64,000 nt of DNA from Solirubrobacteraceae bacterium (GCA_025449845.1 JANWIP010000004.1:1-64000); one strand, 5' to 3'. Counted from the stretch's first letter, positions 36,590 through 45,149 are shown. The notes: generated by a model from the letters alone, not told the origin. Numbers and translations: made by a program.

Positions 36590-37929
36590 GCACGAGCGAG
36601 AAGCTGGCTATCGCAACGCCGTTGGCAGCCGTGATCGTGGTGGCGCTGGCGCTGTTCATGCGCGCTCGCCCGCGGGCGTTCCCGCTGCTGGCGATCGCCG
36701 CGCTGCCCTTCCGCCTGCCGATCTCCGCGGACGGGCGCACGGTGAACCTGCTGATCCCGCTGTATCTGGTGGTGGGCGCGGGGGTGCTGGCGTATCTGCT
36801 GGGACTGTTTGCACGCGGCGGCGCGGAGGGCGAGGAGTCGCCAGGCCTGCCAGGACCGCGCGAATGGGCGGGCAAATTGATCCTGCTCGATTGGCTGCTG
36901 CTGGCCACGGTGGTCCTGTACGCGCTGCAGGCCGCCTACTCAGGCGATGTGACGAAGGCGCTTGAGAACCTGGCGTTCTTCTACATCCCCTTCGGGTTGC
37001 TGTACGTGCTGCTGCGCCAGACGCGCTGGACGCGCGAGTTGCTACTCCAGTGCCTGGCCGTGGCGGTAGCCGAGGCGGTGGTGTTCGCCGGCATCGGCTT
37101 CGTCGAGTACGCGCGCAAGGATCTGCTGCTGAACCCCAAGGTGGTGGCGGCGAACGAGTACGACAACTACTTCCGCGTGAACTCGCTGTTCTTCGATCCC
37201 AGCGTCTACGGTCGCTTCCTGGCGCTGGTGATGCTGGCGGTGACGACGGTGGTGTTGTGGGCCAAGACTCGCCGCGAGGTATGGGCGGGCGCGGCCGTGC
37301 TGGCATGGCTACTGGCGGGCCTGGTGACGAGCTTCTCGCAGTCGAGCATCGCGGCGCTGCTGCTCGGGCTGGCGGTGCTGGCGGCCTGGCGTTGGGATGT
37401 GCGCTCCACCATCTATGTAGCGCTCGCCGCGCTGGCGCTCGCCGCGGTGGTGGCGGTGGCGGCGCCGCCAAGCCTGCACATCGGCCTGCGCGGGGCGGGG
37501 AGCTCGGCGAACAACGCGACCAGCGGGCGCGCCAAGCTGGTCAGCGGCGGACTGTCGCTGTTCGCGGAGCGGCCCCTGGAGGGCTATGGGTCAGGTTCCT
37601 TCGCGCACGAGTACGAGCTGCACAAAAAGGCCACGGCGCTGAACGCGACCTCGGCCTCGCACACGATCCCGATCACGGTCGCTGCCGAGCAGGGGATCGT
37701 GGGCCTGGCGCTGTACATGGCGCTGCTGGTGGTGGCCTTCATGGTGCTGTTCTCCGGCGCGGGCCGCTCGCCGCCAAGGATCGCGCTGGCGGCGTGCTTC
37801 GCGGCGCTGGTACTGCACACATGGACGTATGCGGATTTCCTGGAGGACCCGATGACGTGGACGCTGCTGGGCATCGGCGTGGCGCTCGCGCTGGCGGCCA
37901 GCGGCGAGCAACCTGCCCCCACAGGCTGA
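36586..37929 (+). CDS. O-antigen ligase/polymerase-like membrane protein (Wzy/WaaL type)
   Basis: A 447-aa polytopic membrane protein with about 11-12 predicted helices. A large exterior loop near the C-terminus contains GRAKLVSGGLSLFAERPLEGYGSGSF and the segment HTIPITVAAEQGIVGLALYM, the pattern of the Wzy_C/O-antigen ligase family. It would polymerise or ligate lipid-linked glycan outside the membrane. The ATG at 36586 overlaps the preceding gene; the flippase gene follows after 4 bp. Confidence 0.88.
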   Translation: MSTSEKLAIATPLAAVIVVALALFMRARPRAFPLLAIAALPFRLPISADGRTVNLLIPLYLVVGAGVLAYLLGLFARGGAEGEESPGLPGPREWAGKLILLDWLLLATVVLYALQAAYSGDVTKALENLAFFYIPFGLLYVLLRQTRWTRELLLQCLAVAVAEAVVFAGIGFVEYARKDLLLNPKVVAANEYDNYFRVNSLFFDPSVYGRFLALVMLAVTTVVLWAKTRREVWAGAAVLAWLLAGLVTSFSQSSIAALLLGLAVLAAWRWDVRSTIYVALAALALAAVVAVAAPPSLHIGLRGAGSSANNATSGRAKLVSGGLSLFAERPLEGYGSGSFAHEYELHKKATALNATSASHTIPITVAAEQGIVGLALYMALLVVAFMVLFSGAGRSPPRIALAACFAALVLHTWTYADFLEDPMTWTLLGIGVALALAASGEQPAPTG

Positions 37930-37933
37930 GCTC

Positions 37934-39424
37934 GTGCTGGCCTACCTGAAGCGGCTGCTGCGCACGGGGGCCGCCTACCAGGCGGCAGACATCGTTGCCA
38001 AGGCGATTGCGGTGTTCACGCTGCCGCTATACACACGCCACGTTTCAAGCGCTGAATATGGCGCATATAACTCCCTGCTGACGGCGGTGATCCTGGCGAG
38101 CATCTTCCTGCGCGTGGGTCTCGGCGAGGCGTTTGTGCGCTTCTACTTCGAGGACGAAGACGCCGCACGGCGAGACCGCATCGCGCGCACGGCGACGGCG
38201 ACGGTGGCGTGGACCACGACGCTGGCGGCATTGCTGGCGGTGGCCTTCGCCGGCCCCCTGTCGCGGCTGCTGCTAGGCACGACCAACGTCGAACTGCTCG
38301 ACTGCGCCGTCGTCGGGCTGTGGGCCTTCACGAACCTGGAGATGGCCTACGCGCAGCTGCGCGTGGATGAACGCGTGAAGGTCTATGTGCGCGCCGCGGG
38401 CGCCAACGTGGCGATGACCGTGACCTTCACGATCGTGCTGGTGGTGTTCGCGGGCGAGGGCGCACGAGGTCTGCTGCTCGGCAACTTCGGCGCCTCCGCT
38501 GTAGTAGTGCTCGGCCTGTGGTGGGTGCTGCGCGCGCGCTTCTCGCTGCGCGTCAAGCGCGCGGACCTACGCGCGATGCTCGGCTTTGGTCTGCCGACGA
38601 TCCCCGCCGACGCAAGCGTGTATGGGTTGCAGGTGGTGGACCGCCTGTACCTGTACCGCGGCTACTCGCACTCGGCGGCCGGCCAGTACTCGGTGGCGCT
38701 GCAGCTGGCGACGGTGGTGTTCGTGTTCGTGCGCGGCTTCCAGTACGCCTGGCCGCCGCTGGCGTACTCGGTGCAGAGCGATCGCATGGCCGCAAGGCTG
38801 TACTCGCTGGTGAGCACCTTCTTCGTGCTGGCCACCGGCACGGTCGTCTGCGCGGTGGCGCTGCTGGGCCGCTGGCTCGTGCGATTGCTGGCGGCACCGG
38901 AATACTTCGGCGCCCATACCGCCCTGCCGTGGCTGGCATTGGGCTGGACGCTGTATGGGCTCTACCAGGTGCTGATCGTGATCACGGGGCGCGCACGCGT
39001 GACGCGCTTGAACCTGCCGGCGGCGCTGGCTGGCCTGGCGGTGAACGTCGCGCTGCTGCTGTGGCTCGTCCCTGCTTCCGGGGCGGGCCTGGGGATCGCC
39101 GGCGCCGGCATCGCGCTGTGCGGCGCGTATGTGGCGATGCTCGCGGTGCTGCGTCTGCTGACACGGCGCGTGTTCCCGGTGGCCTTCGACTGGTGGCGCC
39201 TGAGCCTGTTGACGCTGATCCTCGGCGGCGTGGCCGTCAGCGGCGAGCTGCTGCTACCCACAGAAGGCTTCGGCGGGCTGCTGGCACGCGTGGTGTGGCT
39301 GGCGTGGATCCCGGGGCTGTTGCTCCTGACGCGCTTTTTCATACCCAATGAGCTGACGCAGGCCCGCCTGCTGCTCGCCGGCGGGCGCCGCGCGGTGAGC
39401 GCTTTTCGTGCGCGCGGGGGGTAA
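37934..39424 (+). CDS. Oligosaccharide flippase (Wzx/MOP family)
   Basis: A 496-aa protein with 12-14 membrane helices of the polysaccharide-transporter (RfbX/Wzx) family. It opens LKRLLRTGAAYQAADIVAKAIAVFTLPLYTRHVSS and has the family's GFGLPTIPADASVYGLQVVDRLYL region. It would move lipid-linked repeat units across the membrane for the neighbouring ligase. GTG start at 37934. It is the last rightward gene before the inserted leftward island. Confidence 0.9.
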   Translation: MLAYLKRLLRTGAAYQAADIVAKAIAVFTLPLYTRHVSSAEYGAYNSLLTAVILASIFLRVGLGEAFVRFYFEDEDAARRDRIARTATATVAWTTTLAALLAVAFAGPLSRLLLGTTNVELLDCAVVGLWAFTNLEMAYAQLRVDERVKVYVRAAGANVAMTVTFTIVLVVFAGEGARGLLLGNFGASAVVVLGLWWVLRARFSLRVKRADLRAMLGFGLPTIPADASVYGLQVVDRLYLYRGYSHSAAGQYSVALQLATVVFVFVRGFQYAWPPLAYSVQSDRMAARLYSLVSTFFVLATGTVVCAVALLGRWLVRLLAAPEYFGAHTALPWLALGWTLYGLYQVLIVITGRARVTRLNLPAALAGLAVNVALLLWLVPASGAGLGIAGAGIALCGAYVAMLAVLRLLTRRVFPVAFDWWRLSLLTLILGGVAVSGELLLPTEGFGGLLARVVWLAWIPGLLLLTRFFIPNELTQARLLLAGGRRAVSAFRARGG

Positions 39425-39478
39425 GGGCTGGGGCGACGAGCGATCAGCGAGCCCCAGCGACAGTTCGCTTGATCGGAG

Positions 39479-40495
39479 CTAAGGGGCCATGCCTTTATGG
39501 TGTACCGGCCCTCCGATCCAGGCCGACTCGCTTTCCGAGGGCGGCTTGGGCTCCTGGGGGCCTGTGCTGTTGCGGAGCCTGTCGATGCGCAGCTCGGTCG
39601 GGGGGTGGGTGTGGGCGGTGAGGCCGACGAGCGGGATCGGGTGGTCGAGCTCCAGGACTCGCTCCTCCAGGAAGTCGGCCAGCTCTGACGCCCAGCCGAT
39701 GCTCGCCGCCCAGCTGTCTGCTCTGTACTCCTGCTCGCGCCACAGCGCTCCCCACGACGGGGCGCTCAGGCGCAGGCCGAGCCCGCCGCGCAGCAGTGAG
39801 AGAGCCCCGCGCGCCGCCCATCCGATCAGCGACGGCCGGCGAGTAGGGGTCTGCGGAGTGTGAGGCGGGGGAGCCGGGGTCCGCGGAGTGTGAGGCGGGG
39901 AAGCCGGGCTCTGTGGCCGTCTCTCTCGGTCGCTTGCCGCCGGGGGCACAATTGGGTCGAAGGGCTTTAGCATCAGGCGGTTCACCGCCACCGTCAGCTT
40001 GGCGTCGAGGTTCCGCAGGTGGCCCAGCTCGTGCGCCAGCAGCGCCGACAGGTGAGCGCTCGGGAGCTCCAACGCGCCCTTGCTCAGCATCAGCGTGTGC
40101 CCATACACCGCCGCCTCGCAGCGCGGATCGTCCAGCACGAACCAACTCTCAGGCGTCGGCAGAGGAGTCCTCGTCCTCGCCCGCAGTCGACCCAGCGCGT
40201 CCTGGAAGGACTCACGCTCGCGCTGCGACGGCGGTCTGCCGCCCAGCCGCTGGCGCCACCACCAGCCGCCGCCCTGCGGGGTCAGAAGCGCGAGCGCTGA
40301 CCACGCAATCGGGCCCAGCGCCGCGAGCTTCGCCCAATCGCTCGCACTGCCGTTGTCATGGCCACCCATACGCATCAATATCCATGCCGCGGTGAGGCCC
40401 GCCACGTACCTCGCCAGCATCGCCGGCACTTCCAGCGCCACCGTCAGCGCGTACAGCGACAGGCACTTCAGCTCGAATTCATTGCTTCCCTGCAT
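39479..40495 (-). CDS. M48-family metallopeptidase, membrane-bound
   Basis: A 338-aa protein with two N-terminal membrane helices. The zinc-site HELGH lies in LSALLAHELGHLRNLDAK, and the third ligand is in QEYRADSWAASIGW, both typical of HtpX/Ste24-like M48 peptidases. Between them lies a Pro/Thr-rich spacer coded by two 30-bp tandem repeats. It is the last gene of a three-gene leftward unit with a TraG-like ATPase and a replication-relaxation protein, so a role in that element is likely but undefined. Confidence 0.85.
   Translation of the reverse strand: MQGSNEFELKCLSLYALTVALEVPAMLARYVAGLTAAWILMRMGGHDNGSASDWAKLAALGPIAWSALALLTPQGGGWWWRQRLGGRPPSQRERESFQDALGRLRARTRTPLPTPESWFVLDDPRCEAAVYGHTLMLSKGALELPSAHLSALLAHELGHLRNLDAKLTVAVNRLMLKPFDPIVPPAASDRERRPQSPASPPHTPRTPAPPPHTPQTPTRRPSLIGWAARGALSLLRGGLGLRLSAPSWGALWREQEYRADSWAASIGWASELADFLEERVLELDHPIPLVGLTAHTHPPTELRIDRLRNSTGPQEPKPPSESESAWIGGPVHHKGMAP
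39848..39907. repeat. Two tandem 30-bp repeats inside the M48 gene
   Basis: Unit 1 (39848-39877) and unit 2 (39878-39907) differ at two bases; each contains GCGGAGTGTGAGGCGGGG. In frame they encode a Pro/Thr-rich decapeptide (about PASPPHTPRT) twice within the spacer separating the zinc ligands. Confidence 0.85.
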
Positions 40496-40520
40496 CTGTC
40501 ACCTTTCCTTTCGGTCAGAA

Positions 40521-41786
40521 TCAGAGCCCCAGGACGTCCGATTTGTTGTCCGTCTTCGCTGTTTTCTCGCCCGGTGGGACAGGGGGGTTGACGCGCGGCG
40601 GCTCGGGCAGCTTGCCCCGCAGCTGCGGCGCCCTCAGGATCCGCGCGCGCATCGCCTGGCCGCGGCTGATCAGGAACGCCTCGCCCGTCGGCAGATCGCG
40701 GACCCTGTTGGGGTCCACTTTGAAGTGCTCGCGTCGCTGGATCGAGCCTTCGCCGGTCGTTCCGTCGCGCGTGAACCTCGTGCTGTACTCCGACACCTGC
40801 CGCGTCCCGGCCAGGGCGACGATCTCCTCGGGGGAGTTCGCGCGGTGGCACACCACCGTCTCCACACTGCCCAAGATGCGCTCGGCCTCCTCGGCGCCGC
40901 CCATGCCCGCCACCACCTGAGGGGCCAGTACCAGCGCCGTGTCAAAGCCGCGCGCCTGCTCAACGCGCCGCGCCATGCCGCCCGCGCCCGCCAAGGCCGA
41001 GAACTCGTCCACGATCATCAGACACCAGTCACCGACGGGCTTGCGCTTGGTGAAGTAGTGCGCGAAGTCCTCCAGCATGAACCGCGCCACGCCCGCCGTC
41101 TCCTCGTGCAGCGCCAGGCTGTCCAGCAGCACGTAGGCGGCCTGCGTGTCCTCCCAGGCCCAACCTCCGCCCGCGCCCGAGGCATCGAGCGCGCCGCGCG
41201 TCTCGCCGAAGAACGCCTCGTAGCGCAGCCGCACCTGCTTGAGCTGGCCCTCGCTCAGCGTCTTGAGCGCACCACTCGCGCCGTGCGCTTCTTCCAGCGC
41301 CTCCATGTCCAGGCGCGCCAGCAGCGTCGCCGAGTCGCGCGGAGGCCCCTGCGGGTGCTCGCATGCCAGCCCCAGCGCCGCTTTGGCGACGTCGCGGTAC
41401 CACGCGCCGGACCCCTCCCTCGCGTAATCCACGATCTCCATCAGCCGGCCGCGGATCTCGTGCGCCTCGCCGCGCCAGCCGTCGAGCGGCTCGTTCGGGA
41501 ATACCCGCGTGGGCCTACCGGCGTCCGCCATCAGGCCCACGAAGCGCTCGGCGTTGCGCCGGTCGCCCTTGCCGTCCAGGTAGTAAACGGGGGCCGCTGT
41601 GCCCTGCGCCACGCCCCAGGCCAGCCGCAGCAGCGTCTCGGTCTTGCCGCTTCCCGGCGCGCCGCATACGAGCACGTGCCTGCACAGGCGCGCCTTGCTG
41701 AGCACCACCACGCCGCCTACCACGGGGAGCGCGCGTTCGCCGGCCACGCTGTGCGCCAGCGCCACGCCCTGCTCGTCATCGCTCAT
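40521..41786 (-). CDS. TraG/VirD4-like DNA-transfer ATPase
   Basis: A 421-aa P-loop ATPase. Walker A CGAPGSGKTETLL is near residues 41-53, Walker B reads CLMIVDEFSAL, and the motif around ALVLAPQVVAGMGG is typical of coupling proteins. It lacks the N-terminal membrane helices of full VirD4. It overlaps the replication-relaxation gene by 4 bp and precedes the M48 gene by 25 bp. In plasmids and integrative elements such ATPases deliver DNA to a transfer channel. Confidence 0.85.
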   Translation of the reverse strand: MSDDEQGVALAHSVAGERALPVVGGVVVLSKARLCRHVLVCGAPGSGKTETLLRLAWGVAQGTAAPVYYLDGKGDRRNAERFVGLMADAGRPTRVFPNEPLDGWRGEAHEIRGRLMEIVDYAREGSGAWYRDVAKAALGLACEHPQGPPRDSATLLARLDMEALEEAHGASGALKTLSEGQLKQVRLRYEAFFGETRGALDASGAGGGWAWEDTQAAYVLLDSLALHEETAGVARFMLEDFAHYFTKRKPVGDWCLMIVDEFSALAGAGGMARRVEQARGFDTALVLAPQVVAGMGGAEEAERILGSVETVVCHRANSPEEIVALAGTRQVSEYSTRFTRDGTTGEGSIQRREHFKVDPNRVRDLPTGEAFLISRGQAMRARILRAPQLRGKLPEPPRVNPPVPPGEKTAKTDNKSDVLGL

Positions 41787-42448
41787 CGCCGCTCCCGGAT
41801 CGGGTTCGGCAGCTCGCGCACGCCCAGGTTGGGCCAGCGGCCGGTCTCGGCCAGCTTTGTCAGTTGCCGGTGCGGACCCGAAGCACAGAAGTACAGCACC
41901 GCGTCATAGCGCTGTTCGTGCTCGGTCAGCTTCCTGCGCACGACGCCGACACGCTTGGCATGAAGCTCCACCTCGATTGCAACCTTGTGTCCGTCGTGAA
42001 TTGCGACGCCATCGGGTATGTAGGACTGTCGTCTCGGCGGACCCTCGATCAAGATGGTTCGTTCGGATATCCAGTGCGTGTCGGGAGAGTTCAGCTGGAT
42101 GTGCAGCCGCACGTCGTTGATCGCCGCCATATGCGTGAGCCGCGCCGAGCTGGGGATCAACTCGCGTACAGTCAGGCAACACCGCTTGAGCCCTTGCTGT
42201 GTGGGAAACACCCACATTGGCTCGCCCACCAGGATGCGCCGTGTGTACACCCAGCCGGCCTCGCACAGTCGCGCAACGATTTCCCTCACCCGCAGGGTGT
42301 TCTTACCGGTGAGCACTTCTAGGTGGTCGAGCCGTCCGGCGTACTGGTCGCACAGCCATCTCAGCACCAGCTCGTCGCGGTGCCGCGACAGTTGGCGATC
42401 CACGGGCAGCTTGCCGCCCGTACCAACCACATCGGGTAAAGAATCCAT
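41783..42448 (-). CDS. Replication-relaxation family protein
   Basis: A 221-aa protein with the features of the actinobacterial replication-relaxation family. The N-terminal winged-helix-like part (DELVLRWLCDQYAGRLDHLEVLTG ... REIVARLCEAGWV) is followed by a nuclease-like part (SYIPDGVAIHDGHKVAIEVELHAK). The latter, with DG and EVE, resembles a PD-(D/E)XK or relaxase-associated fold. The family is known mainly from actinobacterial plasmids and ICEs. First gene of the island; a direct repeat lies upstream of it at 42534-42565. Confidence 0.85.
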   Translation of the reverse strand: MDSLPDVVGTGGKLPVDRQLSRHRDELVLRWLCDQYAGRLDHLEVLTGKNTLRVREIVARLCEAGWVYTRRILVGEPMWVFPTQQGLKRCCLTVRELIPSSARLTHMAAINDVRLHIQLNSPDTHWISERTILIEGPPRRQSYIPDGVAIHDGHKVAIEVELHAKRVGVVRRKLTEHEQRYDAVLYFCASGPHRQLTKLAETGRWPNLGVRELPNPIRERR

Positions 42449-42533
42449 CCTCGCACACCCTTTCTTGGCATCAGCCTGTCCTTGGCCGCGTGGGCCCTTT
42501 GCTCGTAACCCCTATATGTCGGGGCAAGAGCGG

Positions 42534-42565
42534 GTTAGACCCCCCCCTCAGTTAGACCCCCCTCA
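42534..42565. repeat. Tandem direct repeat at the island edge
   Basis: Two copies of GTTAGAC-C(n)-TCA (42534-42550 and 42551-42565) differ only in the number of C residues. They lie exactly at the 3' end of the GT2 gene and upstream of the replication-relaxation gene, so they could mark an insertion junction or a binding site. Confidence 0.6.
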
Positions 42566-43555
42566 ATTTGCGCGGTTGTACTCCGCGGCGGCCTCACGCA
42601 GGCCCTCGCCACGGGACGGCCACAGCGTCGCGGCCACATGGCGCCAGTAGCGCCGGGGGGAGTGGCCGGGTATCGCCAGCGCGCCAGCCGCGCGCACGGC
42701 GTACGCCCAGGCCGTGAGCCAGCGCACCGCCAGCGCCGCGAGGCGCGAGTGGTGCTTAAGCATGTAGAGCTCGCGGTTGCGCGACATCTCAACGATGCGC
42801 CGCTCAGGCACGGCATCGGTGGAGAGCTGCTCGTGGTGGATTGCAACAGCCGAGGGCACCCACAGGCTGCGCCAGCCGGCGTCGCGCAGACGCCGCGCGA
42901 AGTCGACCTCATCGGAGTAGACGAAGAAGTCGGGGTCGAGATAGCCGACCTGCGCGGCGGCCTCGCGTCGCACAAGCAGCGCGGCCGACTGGCACCAGTC
43001 CACCTCGCGCGTGCGTGAACCCTTGCTCTGCACGGTGAAGCGGCGATGCAGGAACAGCGCGCCCGCGAGCGCGGTCAAAGGCGTGGGAAAGCGCCACGCG
43101 CACGCCTGCTCGGCCCCGTCGGGTCGCAGCAGCTTGGCCCCAGCGCAGGACGCCTCCGGATGGTCCTCCAGCGCCTGGTGCAGCGCCAGCGTCGCGCCCG
43201 CCAGCAGCTCCGAGTCCTCGTTCAGCAGCAGCGCGTAGCGCCCGCGCGCACGACGCAGCAGCTCGGAGTCGTTGAGCCCCTTCCCCCGCCGCTCGCCAAG
43301 CGCGATTACCTCATCCACGGCGGGATGCGCTCGCGCGGCTTGCGCCGACCCGTCCCGCGAGCCGTTGTCGAGCACCAGCACCTCAGCCTCGAATCCAAGC
43401 GCCGCGCGCTCCCTGCCTATGGCGTCCAATCCGCGCAACAGCAACTCGCGCTGCGAGGTGTTGACGACGCAGTAGCTCAGCTCAATTCGATCGTTGTTGA
43501 TGGTGGCCCCGTGGGGCGCCGTGCTGTCCGGCACATGCCTATTGTCTCTCCCCAT
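42563..43555 (-). CDS. Family 2 glycosyltransferase (rhamnosyltransferase-like)
   Basis: A 330-aa GT-A-fold glycosyltransferase: ELSYCVVNTSQRELLLRGLDAI, VLVLDNGSRDGSAQAARAH, LLLNEDSELL, the acceptor region VDWCQSAALLVRREA and DEVDFARRLRDAGW. It is likely to act on surface polysaccharide. If the ATG at 43553-43555 is used, its start codon overlaps the start codon of the divergent GT4 gene. A GTG at 43534 is a plausible internal start and would leave room for promoters. Confidence 0.88.
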   Translation of the reverse strand: MGRDNRHVPDSTAPHGATINNDRIELSYCVVNTSQRELLLRGLDAIGRERAALGFEAEVLVLDNGSRDGSAQAARAHPAVDEVIALGERRGKGLNDSELLRRARGRYALLLNEDSELLAGATLALHQALEDHPEASCAGAKLLRPDGAEQACAWRFPTPLTALAGALFLHRRFTVQSKGSRTREVDWCQSAALLVRREAAAQVGYLDPDFFVYSDEVDFARRLRDAGWRSLWVPSAVAIHHEQLSTDAVPERRIVEMSRNRELYMLKHHSRLAALAVRWLTAWAYAVRAAGALAIPGHSPRRYWRHVAATLWPSRGEGLREAAAEYNRAN

Positions 43556-44750
43556 GCGCGTGCACGTCGTGGACCCGTCGGCCTACACGCCACCGTATGA
43601 CCACGCGCTGTGCCGCGCGCTGGCGCTGGAGGGGGCGGAAGTGGAGCTGATCACGAGCCACTTCGACTACGGGCCGGTCGCGGCGGCGCAGGGATACGAA
43701 CGCAGGGAGCTGTTCTATGGGCTGGCGCATCGGGGTAGCGCGGAGGGGCCACGCTCGCGCCGACGGATGGCCCTGAAGCTGGCCGAGCACGTGCCGGCGA
43801 TGCTGCGCTACCGACGCTTGGCGCGGGAGGCCGACATCGCGCACTTCCAGTGGCTGACGGTGCAACAGCTCGACGGGCGCCTGCTGCCGCGCCGTGCGCG
43901 CGCGCGCCGCGTCGTCGGTCGCGGGGGCGGGGGCGGGGGCGGCCAGGACAGCACAGGGAGGCCGAAGCTCGTACTGACCGCCCACGACGTGCTCCCCCGC
44001 GAGCCACGGCCGGGACAGCTGAGCGCCCAGCAGCGGCTGTACGAGCGCTTCGATGCCGTGGTGGTGCACTCCGAGCATGGGCGACGCCGCCTGACGCGCG
44101 AGCTGGGGATCGACCCCGCGCGGGTGCACACGATTCCCCACGGCGCCTTCGCGCACCTGGCGCAGGCGCCGCCGATGCCGCCGCCGCATCAGAGCGACGG
44201 ACCGGTCGTGCTGTGTTTTGGCCTGATGCGCCCCTATAAGGGCCTCGATGTGCTGATCGAGGCATGGCAGGGGATCGGCGGCTCGCCCGCCGGGGCACCG
44301 CACGCCGCCCAGGCCGAGTTGTGGATCGCCGGAATGCCGCGCATGGACATCTCGGCGCTGCAGGCCGCCGCCCCCGCGAACGTGCGCTTCGATCCGCGCT
44401 TCATCGGCGACGAGGAGCTGCCGGCCTACTTCCAGCGCGCCGACCTCGTGGTGCTCCCCTACCGCGAGATCGACCAGTCGGGCGTGCTGTTCACGGCGCT
44501 GGCGTTCGGCAAGCCGCTGCTGCTCACCGACGTCGGCGGCTTCCCCGAGATCGCGGCGAGCGGCGCGGCGCGCACGGTGCCCGCGGGCGACCCCGCCGCG
44601 CTGCATGACGCGCTGAGCGAACTGCTCGCCGAACCGGCCGCGCTCGCGGAGATGGCCGATAGCGCCCGCGCCGCCGCCGCCGGGCGCTTCTCCTGGGAGC
44701 AGATCGCGCGCGCACATATGCGGCTGTACGAGCAGCTGCTGGAGAAGTGA
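43554..44750 (+). CDS. Family 4 glycosyltransferase
   Basis: A 398-aa GT-B glycosyltransferase starting MRVHVVDPSAYTPPYDHALC. The C-terminal nucleotide-sugar domain has VLCFGLMRPYKGLDVLIEAW, VRFDPRFIGDEELPAYF and the EX7E-like region PYREIDQSGVLFTALAFGKPLLLTDVGG. A Gly/Arg-rich insertion (about 116-130) breaks the N-terminal domain. Last gene of the polysaccharide locus; 55 bp later the first cassette repeat begins. Confidence 0.9.
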   Translation: MRVHVVDPSAYTPPYDHALCRALALEGAEVELITSHFDYGPVAAAQGYERRELFYGLAHRGSAEGPRSRRRMALKLAEHVPAMLRYRRLAREADIAHFQWLTVQQLDGRLLPRRARARRVVGRGGGGGGGQDSTGRPKLVLTAHDVLPREPRPGQLSAQQRLYERFDAVVVHSEHGRRRLTRELGIDPARVHTIPHGAFAHLAQAPPMPPPHQSDGPVVLCFGLMRPYKGLDVLIEAWQGIGGSPAGAPHAAQAELWIAGMPRMDISALQAAAPANVRFDPRFIGDEELPAYFQRADLVVLPYREIDQSGVLFTALAFGKPLLLTDVGGFPEIAASGAARTVPAGDPAALHDALSELLAEPAALAEMADSARAAAAGRFSWEQIARAHMRLYEQLLEK

Positions 44751-44844
44751 GATCGCCCGTGGGCGAGGCGGACGTCGTGCATGTCGCGTGAGCCGTCAGC
44801 CTCCGCCGTTTGACGATAGCCCGCGCTGACGTACACCCAAGGGC

Positions 44845-44874
44845 TTGACAACTGCTGCTCAGTCTGCTTATTAT
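44845..44874 (+). promoter_or_regulatory. Near-consensus promoter, cassette 1
   Basis: TTGACA (44845-44850) and TATTAT (44869-44874) are separated by 18 bp, an almost ideal SigA-type promoter. The whole block from TTGACA to TTATGTTCTCGCT is identical in cassette 2. Confidence 0.8.
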
Positions 44875-45017
44875 GTTCTCGCTGTGCTCCCGGCTTGGGA
44901 GCGGGCATACATAGGATCGGGTTTGGGCCAGGCCCCTGCGGCCGGCTTCATTCGTAGGCAGGGTTTCCTTGGGAGAGGGACGTGATCGCACGTTTTTATG
45001 AGGGAGATGACGTTCGC

Positions 45018-45149
45018 GTGAGTTCGGCTCGAACAGACGTGGCAGGGATGGTTGGGGCTCCGGTTGGGGGTCCTACTAGATGCTTCAGCATCGCTGAGGC
45101 ATCTCTCTCTCTCTCTCTCTCTCTCTTGGCCGGGCCGGCTAGCTTCTAG
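45018..45149 (+). CDS. 43-aa leader ORF, cassette 1
   Basis: GTG start preceded by GAGGGAGATGA. The peptide begins MSSARTDVAGMVGAPVGG, runs into SLSLSLSL encoded by the (CT)12 tract, and stops LAGPASF. Cassette 2 encodes a peptide of exactly the same length in the same register. Differences in the first 28 residues are mostly conservative (A/V, G/A, T/S, F/V, A/T, E/D). I do not recognise the peptide. It could be a true small protein, a leader peptide regulating A, or an accident of sequence conserved for another reason. Confidence 0.4.
   Translation: MSSARTDVAGMVGAPVGGPTRCFSIAEASLSLSLSLLAGPASF
45078..45126 (+). repeat. Hairpin plus (CT)12 tract, cassette 1
   Basis: GATGCTTCAG (45079-45088) pairs with CTGAGGCATC (45094-45103) around a 5-nt loop, with one U-G pair and an extra closing A-U pair. 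Twelve CT dinucleotides follow. The same structure occurs in cassette 2 with a G-C pair at the variable position. Confidence 0.75.

Noticed and set aside
44759-44792. GTGGGCGAGGC followed by GACGT and GTGCA and a stop, just left of cassette 1, resembling the end of a C gene
   Set aside because: Only an 11-base exact match in GC-rich sequence, with poor agreement afterwards; too weak to claim another cassette remnant.
45103-45126. (CT)12 as a phase-variation switch for A1
   Set aside because: The tract is about 125 bp upstream of the A1 start and outside its frame, and both copies have the same unit number; slippage would change only the leader ORF end.
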